NCBI GenBank assembly: GCA_964551975.1
Contig: CAZKFI010000096.1
Span: 1 to 7,045, forward strand
Source: REEB426 sp964551975
GTDB lineage: Bacteria > Actinomycetota > Actinomycetes > S36-B12
Direction of reading: 5' to 3'
Length of the DNA: 7,045 nt
A program made the position numbers and the translations under genes. The notes below the pieces were generated by a model, which saw nothing but the letters and a program-made list of their open reading frames with translations, had not been told where the DNA came from and did no database searches. Below are positions 1 to 5,984 of the stretch, in pieces. Positions within the stretch are counted from its first letter, which is position 1; each line of letters starts with the position of its first letter.

Positions 1-28
1 CTGCGGAGTGCGGGGGTTCAATAGGGCC

Positions 29-496
29 ATGGAGGTCTCAGCACGGGTCGACTACGCCCTACGCTCACTGACCGAACTCGCCTATTACGCCTCCGAAGGT
101 GACAAACGCCTGATTACGTGCGACCGGCTCGCAACAGAACTATCCATCCCAGCGAAGTTCCTCGAGAGCATTCTGCGAACTTTGCGTCAGGCCGGGATCG
201 TCGCCAGTCAGCGCGGTGTCGATGGCGGCTTCCGCCTCGCGAAGGATCCTGCCGAGGTCAGCGTTGCAGATGTCATTCGAGCACTGGAGGGCCCACTTGC
301 GGCCGTGCGCGGAGCACCCCCGGAGGACGCCTCGTACAGTGGGCGTGCGGAGCATCTGCGCGACGTGTGGATTGCCACGCGCGCGGCATTGCGCGACATC
401 CTCGAGCACGTGACCCTTGCCGACATTCTCTCCGGCGAAATGCCGCCGCAAGTCCTATCACAGTTGGGCACTCCAGGGGCGTGGAAACGCCGCTGA
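29..496 (+). CDS. Rrf2-family transcriptional regulator lacking the Fe-S cysteines
   Basis: Predicted DNA-binding regulator of 155 residues, a normal size for the Rrf2 family (IscR, NsrR, CymR and relatives). The N-terminus MEVSARVDYALRSLTELA is the family's typical first helix. A winged helix-turn-helix covers about residues 27-70, ending in the hallmark wing RGVDGGFRLAK (62-72). A dimerisation helix near the C-terminus is likely. I chose the ATG at 29 because family members begin two or three residues before the S-A-R-x-D-Y-A motif; an in-frame GTG at 8 would add seven unusual residues. The only cysteine is C31, inside the DNA-binding domain. The three effector-domain cysteines that hold the [2Fe-2S] cluster in IscR/NsrR are absent, so Fe-S sensing by that mode is unlikely and the signal is unknown. 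The downstream DUF3291 gene begins 85 nt later on the same strand and may be its target. Confidence 0.9.
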   Translation: MEVSARVDYALRSLTELAYYASEGDKRLITCDRLATELSIPAKFLESILRTLRQAGIVASQRGVDGGFRLAKDPAEVSVADVIRALEGPLAAVRGAPPEDASYSGRAEHLRDVWIATRAALRDILEHVTLADILSGEMPPQVLSQLGTPGAWKRR

Positions 497-581
497 TGTA
501 ACGTCAAAGGATGCGCGCTGTGAGCCCGATCATCCTCTCTGGGACGATGACGAGCGTCGAATCGGTCGCGACTGGTGCAGG

Positions 582-1064
582 ATGAAGCAAGTTCGCTCGT
601 GGGACCTAGCGCAGGTCAATATTGCGCGCCTCATTGAACCCCTGGATTCTGACCGACTTTCAGACTTCGTTTCCGCGATTGATGATGTCAACGCAGCGGC
701 GGACGCCGCACCTGGGTTCCTCTGGAGGCTGAAGAGTGAGGCGGGTAACGCCATGTCTATACGGGCATTCGAGTGGGATATCTCAGGAAGTGCTGGTGTC
801 GTGGTCAACCTCTCCACCTGGGAGTCCCCCCAGGCGCTCCGCGACTACGTCTACTCGCCCATGCATCGTGCTGTCCTTCGGCGTCGACGCGAGTGGACTC
901 ACCAGGTGGCCGAACACACCACCGTGCTGTGGTGGGTACCGTGCCATCACCGACCAAGTACTCACGAGGCTGAAGAAAGGCTTCGGAGAATTCGTCGCGA
1001 TGGGTCCTCAGCCATGGCCTTCGCTCTTCATGAGGACTTTGACCCGCCATCAAGGGCCAATTGA
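582..1064 (+). CDS. DUF3291 family protein
   Basis: A 160-residue cytoplasmic protein matching the DUF3291 family from memory of its motifs. These are WDLAQVNIARL at the N-terminus (7-17), a central PGFLWRL (44-50), VNLSTWES (75-82), the basic HRAVLRRRREW (95-105) and LWWVPCHHRP (116-125). The family is thought to adopt a ferredoxin-like dimeric alpha/beta fold similar to antibiotic-biosynthesis monooxygenase-type proteins, but no reaction is established, so I assign none. The ATG at 582 is the only sensible start: the reading frame is open further upstream to 417, but that part overlaps the regulator gene and does not resemble the family. The Shine-Dalgarno match is weak (GCAGG touching the start). 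It probably shares a transcript with the Rrf2 gene before it. A TAACGT -10-like element at 499-504 could also serve it, without a recognisable -35. Confidence 0.85.
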   Translation: MKQVRSWDLAQVNIARLIEPLDSDRLSDFVSAIDDVNAAADAAPGFLWRLKSEAGNAMSIRAFEWDISGSAGVVVNLSTWESPQALRDYVYSPMHRAVLRRRREWTHQVAEHTTVLWWVPCHHRPSTHEAEERLRRIRRDGSSAMAFALHEDFDPPSRAN

Positions 1065-1070
1065 CGTTGA

Positions 1071-1093
1071 TGCGCATGGCACATCGATGCGCA
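1071..1093. terminator. Inverted repeat just after the DUF3291 gene
   Basis: TGCGCAT (1071-1077) and ATGCGCA (1087-1093) form a perfect 7-bp inverted repeat with a 9-nt loop, starting 7 nt after the DUF3291 stop codon. The position suits a transcription end for the regulator/DUF3291 pair. There is no T-run after it, so it would be a weak or non-canonical terminator, or instead a protein-binding palindrome. Confidence 0.35.
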
Positions 1094-1168
1094 GACTGAT
1101 CACGTGCGCGAACACAAAAGTCCCCGCAGCGCTCCCAACCCGAGAGCACCGGAGTACTCAGGCATCGT

Positions 1169-1188
1169 GCAGGTAACTTCTCACCTGC
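1169..1188. promoter_or_regulatory. Possible operator/promoter of uridine phosphorylase gene
   Basis: GCAGGT (1169-1174) and ACCTGC (1183-1188) form a 6-bp inverted repeat with an 8-nt spacer. A TAACTT element (1174-1179), fitting the actinobacterial -10 pattern TANNNT, lies inside it. No clear -35 is visible 16-18 nt upstream. TAACTT and TACGCT (1192-1197) are the only TANNNT hexamers between the two genes. If TAACTT is the -10, a repressor bound to the palindrome would block the promoter. This is inferred from sequence pattern alone. Confidence 0.35.
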
Positions 1189-1195
1189 CACTACG

Positions 1196-1215
1196 CTGCG
1201 AACCGGGCTTCGCAG
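1196..1215 (+). promoter_or_regulatory. Leader hairpin directly before the uridine phosphorylase ribosome binding site
   Basis: CTGCGAA (1196-1202) and TTCGCAG (1209-1215) form a perfect 7-bp stem with a 6-nt loop. It ends 5 nt before the Shine-Dalgarno sequence AGGAG at 1221-1225. Such a stem would sit in the 5' untranslated region and could influence translation or mRNA stability. It matches no riboswitch class I recognise. Confidence 0.4.
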
Positions 1216-1230
1216 ATGCAAGGAGAGACC

Positions 1231-2127
1231 ATGAAAACAGAGAACATCAACCACGCATTCCTTGACGAGGTGGTCTCTGGCACTGCTGAGGACGTGTACT
1301 ACCACTTTGGCGTCGCCAGCAGTGACGCTGTTATGGAGAAACTGCGGGGAATCCGAGCAGTAGTCATGGCGGGCTCCGGGGAGCGCATGCAGGATTTCGC
1401 CGCTCGTTGGAGTGCTCTCAACGATGGCGCCGAGATCATCGCCTTCCCCAAGGAAGACCGCTTCGTGACCCGCTACACCGCAGGGGTGCTCTTTGCCTCG
1501 CACGGCATGGGTATGCCGAGCGCATCGATCGCGGTCCAGGAATTGATGCGGATGGTGTACTTCCTTAAGCGCGGAGACCTAGGGGCGTTGGACGACCTGT
1601 TCTGGGCGCGCGTCGGTACCAGTGGTGGTGTCGGGTTGCCGGGAGGCACCGTGGTGTTGACCACCGAAGCGGTCATGCCCGACCTGAAGCCCTACCGGCT
1701 CATGCAGGGAGCGCGCGGTACGTATTGGTTTGATGGCACATTTCCGGCAGCAACCCGAGAGGCAATCTTGGCCGCGAACGTGGGCAGCGGACTAGAGATT
1801 GTGTCCGGAAGGACCATCGCTACTCACGAGTTCTTCATTGAGCAGTTTCGTCTGGATGGAGCCATCTGTTTGGAGACAGCGGAAACCAAGCAGGAATTTC
1901 TCGAGTGGCTGTATGACAATGATGTGACCAATATTGAGATGGAAGGCGCCATGCTGGCTGCCTATCTGAACTTTTGGGGCTTCTCTTCGTTCGCGATGAT
2001 CTGCGCCGTCCTGCTGAACAGGCTCCATGGCGATCAAGTCACCTCAAGCCCGGAGCAGCTGCACCAATTCAGTGAAGACGCTGGCGAGGTGCTGTTCAAC
2101 TACCTGAAGGTGCGCCTGCTCCGCTGA
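1231..2127 (+). CDS. Uridine phosphorylase, eukaryotic (UPP1-like) type
   Basis: Cytoplasmic enzyme of pyrimidine salvage: uridine plus phosphate gives uracil and ribose 1-phosphate. The 298 residues resemble vertebrate UPP1 more than the shorter E. coli Udp (about 250 residues). Shared features are YHF with H25; AGSGERM (47-53, phosphate loop with R52); DR (76-77); SHGMGMPS (90-97); ARVGTSGGVGLPGGTVVLT (126-144, phosphate-binding R127 and T130); the uracil-binding Q205-x-R207 in EQFRLDGA; NIEMEG (234-239), whose Glu-Met-Glu binds the ribose; and LLNRLHGDQ (261-269). Residue roles are transferred from the human enzyme. Start: the ATG at 1231 has AGGAG 5 nt upstream; an in-frame ATG at 1216 lies before that Shine-Dalgarno and is less likely. 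The 3' end overlaps the convergent membrane-protein gene by 32 bp. Another NP-I nucleoside phosphorylase specificity is possible but less likely. Confidence 0.88.
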   Translation: MKTENINHAFLDEVVSGTAEDVYYHFGVASSDAVMEKLRGIRAVVMAGSGERMQDFAARWSALNDGAEIIAFPKEDRFVTRYTAGVLFASHGMGMPSASIAVQELMRMVYFLKRGDLGALDDLFWARVGTSGGVGLPGGTVVLTTEAVMPDLKPYRLMQGARGTYWFDGTFPAATREAILAANVGSGLEIVSGRTIATHEFFIEQFRLDGAICLETAETKQEFLEWLYDNDVTNIEMEGAMLAAYLNFWGFSSFAMICAVLLNRLHGDQVTSSPEQLHQFSEDAGEVLFNYLKVRLLR

Positions 2128-2488
2128 AGTATTCGCGAGCCGACCGCGAATACAGCAAGGCCAGAATGATCACAGCGATGAGGATCTGCACGATTGAGAG
2201 TACGGCCTCGCCCGCTTCCGCGAGAGTGATCACGCTGCCCACGATCACAAACGCCGCCAGGACGGTAACGATTACTCGAGCGATCCGACTGCCGCTCCAA
2301 ATTCCCTTCGCAACGAGGACGTACACCAGGCCGAGCACCAGCATCAGACCGGCGACGAAGATTCCGGCCGCGCCTTCGCCACCCACGAAGAGATCGACGA
2401 TTCCCCGAATGATGAGGCCAAGTCCAGCGAGCAGGATGACGATGCTCAACACGGTGACACCAACTGGGCGACGGACTGCACTGGTCAT
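2096..2488 (-). CDS. Small four-helix integral membrane protein of unknown function
   Basis: A 130-residue hydrophobic protein with four predicted membrane helices at about residues 9-33, 40-61, 70-90 and 96-113. A basic N-terminus (AVRRPVGVT) precedes helix 1, and a short Ser/Arg-rich tail (SRSAREYFSG) follows helix 4. Small actinobacterial membrane proteins starting with a similar RPxGVT motif are common and uncharacterised; I do not assign a function. The start at 2488 has AGG-containing purine-rich sequence upstream (GAGGAAGCAGG). It lies 44 nt downstream of the S16 protease gene with no TANNNT element between them, so it is probably the last gene of that operon. Its last codons overlap the end of the convergent uridine phosphorylase gene by 32 bp, and the junction hairpin lies within its coding region. 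Confidence 0.75.
   Translation of the reverse strand: MTSAVRRPVGVTVLSIVILLAGLGLIIRGIVDLFVGGEGAAGIFVAGLMLVLGLVYVLVAKGIWSGSRIARVIVTVLAAFVIVGSVITLAEAGEAVLSIVQILIAVIILALLYSRSAREYFSGAGAPSGS
2129..2153. terminator. Perfect hairpin at a convergent gene junction
   Basis: GTATTCGCG (2129-2137) and CGCGAATAC (2145-2153) form a perfect 9-bp stem with a 7-nt loop, beginning 2 nt after the uridine phosphorylase stop codon. There is no T-run on either strand. Placed tail to tail between two genes, it may act as a U-less bidirectional terminator. On the minus strand it lies inside the coding region of the membrane protein (the YSRSAREY codons), so it would act there only near the 3' end of that transcript. 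Confidence 0.5.
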
Positions 2489-2532
2489 CAGCTGGCCTGC
2501 TTCCTCATCACGTGGAATTGGTGATCAAAACC

Positions 2533-4402
2533 CTACTTCACAGGTCCAGATTGGAGCATGAAGACCGTGATGGCATCGAAGTAGAGCTCATTGAGCGCAA
2601 GTACCTCCGCTGCAGCGAGTTGCGGAGTGTCGACCAAGGCTTCAACTGCCGACGCACCGTAGTCAGACGCCCACACCGGCAGACTGGCATCAAGACCACG
2701 CTGACCGAGTAGGGCCGAGATTTCCGCCACTGCACGTTGGGCCGTCACCACTGTTGCTTGCATGACATCGGGCTGCTGCACTTGGGCTGGGTCAGCGCCA
2801 ATGCCGAATTGGTCAATGCCAAAGTCCTGTACGGCCGCGATCAACGATGTGGTGGCGATGTAGTAGGTGACCGCAGTGGTGGCCTGGCGCACCTCATCGG
2901 CAAGTGAGTCCGTAGTCGGTGCGATGCCATCAACGGCTTCCCTCAGATTCAGGACAGCGGGAAGCAACATGCCTAGGTCATTCTGCTTGGCAATTTCGAT
3001 TGGATCCTGTCCACGCATGACCACCTGCTGCACATAGTCCTGCTGCGCCTGACCCGCACGAATCAGAAAGGTGGTGTATTCCGAGAGGTAGGTGGCGACG
3101 GCGCTCTCCCCCGGGCTGGGTACGGATGGCGCAATATCGATAATTGCAAGTTGATTCGGACAGTAGACATCAATTGCAGCGTCTACATCGGCCAGGATTC
3201 TTGCGAATCGGTCGATCTTTCCTGCATCTAGCGATCCCGAATCCATGCGTTGCTGCAGAGACTTCAGAATCGCGTCGTTGTACGTCAGCCAGCTCAGTGC
3301 GTTGGGAAGAGTCAATTGCTGTTCGTAGCCAAGGCCAGTGGCTAACCGCGTTGACTCATCCAGCTTGGCGTCATTGCGCGACTTGGCGGCCGTTGCCCAG
3401 TCTTGGAGCCACTTCGAAGCACCCACCAGGCCGAGCGAGTTCAGATTCCCTTGGGCATCCACTGAGGCGAGCTCACGATTGACCATGTTGAGGGCTTGCA
3501 TGCCCACGCCGTAGGCCGTGGCCGAATCTCCCTTTGCCGCGGCATCCTGAGCGAGCTGAAGAAGCTCTGCGATCTGGGCGCTCACGTTGCCAGGAGGGAG
3601 CGTGGTGAGTCGATCGGTGACGGTGGCCAGCAGGCTCGCTGCTTGGCGCTGCGCAAGGTTCTGAACCGCGGCCGGCAGAACGAAAGCCGGCGCAGCCGGA
3701 TAGGCGAACTTGCCCTCAGTAAAGAGCGTGAACGCTTCCTGTACGTTGCCGACAGGTATTACTTCAAGGTTTAGTGTCTTGCCCAGATCAACGGCGGATT
3801 CCGTCTCGTTCGTCTCACGGTTGCGCACATTCATATTGGCGATCGGGAGCAATACGGTNNNNNNNNNNCGCAGCCTTGAGTTTCAGGTCGATACCGCCGA
3901 CGGGTCCGATGGAACCATCCGGACTAATGGTTCCAGTCATCGTCATGTCGCCGCGAATGGGTGCTCCGAGCAAGGCGGCAATGACACCGACGGTAAGGAT
4001 CCCTCCAGCTGAGGGTCCGTCGATTGGTCCGGATACATCGAAGTCAACATCGACACGACCCGGGTTGATGCCACTGACCATGGAACCGACTGCAGCAGCG
4101 GCAGCCGAAGCTGCGGTCCACTGCGCCCCGGCACCCTCGGCCTCGATACCTGACAGATCAATCGTGAACAGCGCCGAGCCATCCTTGGTAGCCCAAATGC
4201 GCGCCGGTTCCGTGCCGCTCGTACCTGCCCTATCGTCTGCCCAGAGGGCGGGGATGGTGATCTCATTGCCGCCATCGCGAGCGATCGGACTACGCAGGTC
4301 ATCAGAGGCAATTAACGACGCGGCTGACCCGCATGCGGATGTCGTCGGTAGCACGCCGACAAAAAGCGCTGCGACTGTTACCAGGTAAATCGAGCGATGC
4401 AT
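2533..4402 (-). CDS. Exported Lon-like (S16 family) serine protease, interrupted by an assembly gap
   Basis: Predicted extracytoplasmic protease, about 625 residues. The N-terminal signal sequence is MHRSIYLVTVAALFVG; a cysteine at 24 (TTSAC) might be lipidated but the lipobox is poor. The Lon-type proteolytic domain follows: DGPSAGG with nucleophile S131, MTGTISPDGSIGPVGGI (155-171) and GGIDLKLKAA with K174. S131 and K174 are 43 residues apart, exactly as S679 and K722 in E. coli Lon, with no gaps. There is no AAA+ ATPase domain, so cleavage would be ATP-independent, as in the archaeal secreted S16 group (COG1750-like). Ten N at 3859-3868 split the gene between KLKAA and TVLLPIANMNVRNR. The remaining roughly 400 residues are alpha-helical and unrecognised. 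GGGAGGGGG lies about 12 nt before the ATG; no promoter is visible in the 61 nt upstream, which suggests cotranscription with the 4464-5018 gene. Confidence 0.85.
3859..3868. other. Assembly gap (10 N) inside the S16 protease gene
   Basis: Ten ambiguous bases interrupt one gene. Taken literally, the gap puts the two halves in different frames. Lon proteins have six residues between the AA and TV that flank the gap here, so the true missing length is probably about 18 bases. The gap is therefore an artefact, not a frameshift mutation. Confidence 0.95.
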
Positions 4403-4426
4403 GAGGGTAGTCTGCCCCCTCCCTCA
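4402..4426 (-). promoter_or_regulatory. Possible stem around the protease start region
   Basis: On the minus strand TGAGGG (4426-4421) can pair with CCCTCA (4407-4402), whose last base is the A of the ATG start. The 13-nt loop contains the purine-rich AGGGGG that is the only Shine-Dalgarno candidate. Such a stem could lower translation of the protease. Six base pairs with a long loop is weak evidence. Confidence 0.25.
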
Positions 4427-4463
4427 AAGCACCCGCGAGATAACGTCAGGGCTTAGGCCGTCA

Positions 4464-5018
4464 CTAGGTAGTGCGGAGCGCAACCACGCGCGCGCCTGGG
4501 GCAACGCCAATCAAGCCTGGATCTCCGCTGCCACAGAGCCCACTGCCTGGTGTGCTGGCCCGGCATGGGCCCATCTCGACCCCATAGAAGTGCCTGCCCT
4601 TGCGTCCCAGCTCAGCCTCGATGGTGAAACCCCGATCACGGCGGACCGTCGTACAGGCACCTTCCAGGACTTGACCGGGCCACGAGCCGTCGGCTTCGGG
4701 AGCAGTGTTGTAGCGCACGAGACACACCACATTGTCACCCTTGGTCCAGGCCCGCAGGTTTCGCATCGCTCGCCGGCTCAAGGTGCCGGTAAATGTTGCG
4801 GTTTCCCCCGACGGCACTCTGCGGGCATCTACCGCAAGGCATGCGTACTTCGGGGGATCCTGCGTGCACGCCTGCCGCGAAGGCTTGGCTACGGGTGCTG
4901 CATCGGCCGATACAGCAAAGGTGACAACTCCGGTCGTGAAAAGAGTCAATACGGTGATCAAGATCAAGGGCAAACGCACGCCTCGCCGCAAACCAGGTTG
5001 CAGCATCATGGTCAGCAT
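4464..5018 (-). CDS. Exported six-cysteine protein of unknown function
   Basis: A 184-residue predicted secreted protein that I do not recognise. It has a basic N-region (LRRGVRLP, 10-17), a hydrophobic core at about 18-36 and a likely signal peptidase site after ADA at 38-40. The mature part of about 144 residues has six cysteines (51, 60, 99, 122, 152, 162), compatible with three disulfides. Alternating hydrophobic strands such as GETATFTGTLS and GFTIEAELG suggest a beta-sandwich, perhaps Ig-like; this is inference. The start at 5018 has no Shine-Dalgarno sequence but a TAGATT box exactly 6 nt upstream, indicating a leaderless mRNA; two further ATGs at 5009 and 5006 would shorten it slightly. 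It is the first gene of the minus-strand set that continues with the S16 protease 61 nt downstream, so its product could be a partner or substrate of that protease. Confidence 0.75.
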   Translation of the reverse strand: MLTMMLQPGLRRGVRLPLILITVLTLFTTGVVTFAVSADAAPVAKPSRQACTQDPPKYACLAVDARRVPSGETATFTGTLSRRAMRNLRAWTKGDNVVCLVRYNTAPEADGSWPGQVLEGACTTVRRDRGFTIEAELGRKGRHFYGVEMGPCRASTPGSGLCGSGDPGLIGVAPGARVVALRTT

Positions 5019-5030
5019 TCGTGGAATCTA
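5019..5030 (-). promoter_or_regulatory. Leaderless promoter -10 of the exported-protein/protease operon
   Basis: On the minus strand TAGATT (5030-5025) is followed by 6 nt and then the ATG at 5018. It is preceded by TGC, giving an extended -10 of the TGn type, which could compensate for the lack of a clear -35. The spacing would place the transcription start at or next to the A of ATG. No Shine-Dalgarno sequence is present. No other TANNNT box with workable spacing was found in the gaps before the two downstream genes, so this may drive all three. Confidence 0.6.
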
Positions 5031-5125
5031 GCAGTCTGTGATGAACCTGAGGCCTTGGTGACTGGCGACGCGCCCGTCCCTCGACGACATCTACTCACTG
5101 TGCGGTCTGGGGAATCTGCAGTGCC

Positions 5126-5137
5126 TACCATGGTGAA
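5126..5137 (+). promoter_or_regulatory. Leaderless promoter -10 of the lipoprotein gene
   Basis: TACCAT (5126-5131) fits TANNNT and lies exactly 6 nt before the GTG start at 5138, the same geometry as the divergent promoter at 5019-5030. The box overlaps an 8-bp palindrome ACCATGGT (5127-5134). No Shine-Dalgarno sequence is present. This supports the GTG as the true start and a leaderless mRNA. Confidence 0.55.
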
Positions 5138-5887
5138 GTGACGCAGCACGCATGGACGCGACCTACCAGGCGTCAGCGGACATGCGGGTTCGCATTGCTG
5201 ACTATGCCCTTTCTCCTCCTTGCTTGTTCCTCATCGCCGACGCAGACCAGTGGCTTCGCGGCGTCAATGAACGGAACAAGCCAATCAGTGCCGGCGTCTC
5301 CCCCAGGGCTCAACGACAGCACCGAGGACAGCTCACCTGCGCTGTTGCGCGGACCAGCGCATCCGGAACGAGCGACCATCATTGATGGCTCCTGGCTGAT
5401 AGGCGCTGACTATCCCCCAGCCCTGTACTTGACACCGACTCCTGTTACACGCTGTCACTGGCGCGTTGTGGACTACGCCACGGGCACTGTGATCGAGGAG
5501 GGAAACTACGCCGGCGCCGGCCCGGCTGCGATCTGGGTCGGCGATGGTGATCTGTTCCAATCCGAAGGCTGCTACCTCTGGCAGGGCTATCCCCAACTCA
5601 CTGGGGAGCGGGTTGCTGCAAGCCCTGGGTCTGCGAAGCACTCAGGGGTCTCGGTGACAGACGGTAGCTGGACCGTTGGGCGTGATATTCCTGCAGGGCG
5701 CTACCGCAGTGATCGAGCAAGCACTGGGACCTGCAGCTACTCCGTGACTCAACCTGATGCAACCAGCAGCGAGACCTTTACTTCGTCTGGCACAGTCAGG
5801 TCCATACCCGCATACCTTGACCTGATCCTCACTGCCCGCGAAACCTTCACAACTGAGGGCTGCGGCTCGTGGAGACTCGTGCCCTAG
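5138..5887 (+). CDS. Lipoprotein with two DGSW/GC-W repeats
   Basis: A 249-residue predicted lipoprotein. A basic N-region (RPTRRQR, 8-14) and hydrophobic stretch end in the lipobox LLAC, with lipidated C30. A Ser/Pro/Thr-rich linker runs to about residue 80. Two related domains follow, at 83-148 and 175-246. Each opens with DGSWxxGxDxP, has a Cys in the middle (C106 and C199) and ends with EGC near a Trp (C145, C242), suggesting one disulfide per domain. Repeat 2 keeps the common form VGRDIPAGRYR, whereas repeat 1 is degenerate (IGADYPPALYL). The unit is frequent in actinobacterial exported proteins; its function is unknown and it may bind a ligand or wall component. GTG start chosen from the leaderless -10 six bases upstream and from the intact signal peptide. 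It is divergent to the protease operon across 119 bp. Confidence 0.85.
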   Translation: MTQHAWTRPTRRQRTCGFALLTMPFLLLACSSSPTQTSGFAASMNGTSQSVPASPPGLNDSTEDSSPALLRGPAHPERATIIDGSWLIGADYPPALYLTPTPVTRCHWRVVDYATGTVIEEGNYAGAGPAAIWVGDGDLFQSEGCYLWQGYPQLTGERVAASPGSAKHSGVSVTDGSWTVGRDIPAGRYRSDRASTGTCSYSVTQPDATSSETFTSSGTVRSIPAYLDLILTARETFTTEGCGSWRLVP

Positions 5888-5905
5888 CTCGGTGAGGAAC
5901 CATGC

Positions 5906-5929
5906 GACCACACACCGGTTTGTCTGGTC
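5906..5929 (+). terminator. Imperfect hairpin after the lipoprotein gene
   Basis: GACCA-C-ACA (5906-5914) pairs with TGT-C-TGGTC (5921-5929), giving 8 pairs with one C-C mismatch and a 6-nt loop, 18 nt after the stop codon. There is no T-run, so termination here is doubtful. Confidence 0.25.
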
Positions 5930-5984
5930 AATGGCCGCAAGAGGCCGCCAGTGCACAGGACAGGGCGCATAAGACTGGCTAACC

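Noticed and set aside
805..1503. A 232-codon minus-strand open frame
   Set aside because: It lies antisense to the DUF3291 and uridine phosphorylase genes, both with strong family motifs, and its product has no recognisable domain or signal.
2166..2561. A 131-codon plus-strand open frame
   Set aside because: It is antisense to the four-helix membrane protein, whose helices and start context are convincing.
2533..3852. A separate gene starting at the TTG at 3852
   Set aside because: The TTG lies inside the Lon-domain strand TVLLP; upstream sequence continues the same protein across the gap.
3774..4388. A plus-strand frame of about 200 codons across the gap
   Set aside because: It mirrors the S16 domain on the opposite strand and is low-complexity; the minus-strand frame carries the catalytic motifs.
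3815..4402. A frameshifted S16 pseudogene
   Set aside because: The frame change coincides exactly with ten N bases of unknown true length, so the break is an assembly artefact.
4401..5141. A 246-codon plus-strand open frame
   Set aside because: It is antisense to the exported protein at 4464-5018, which has a clear signal peptide and promoter; the plus product shows no domain-like pattern.
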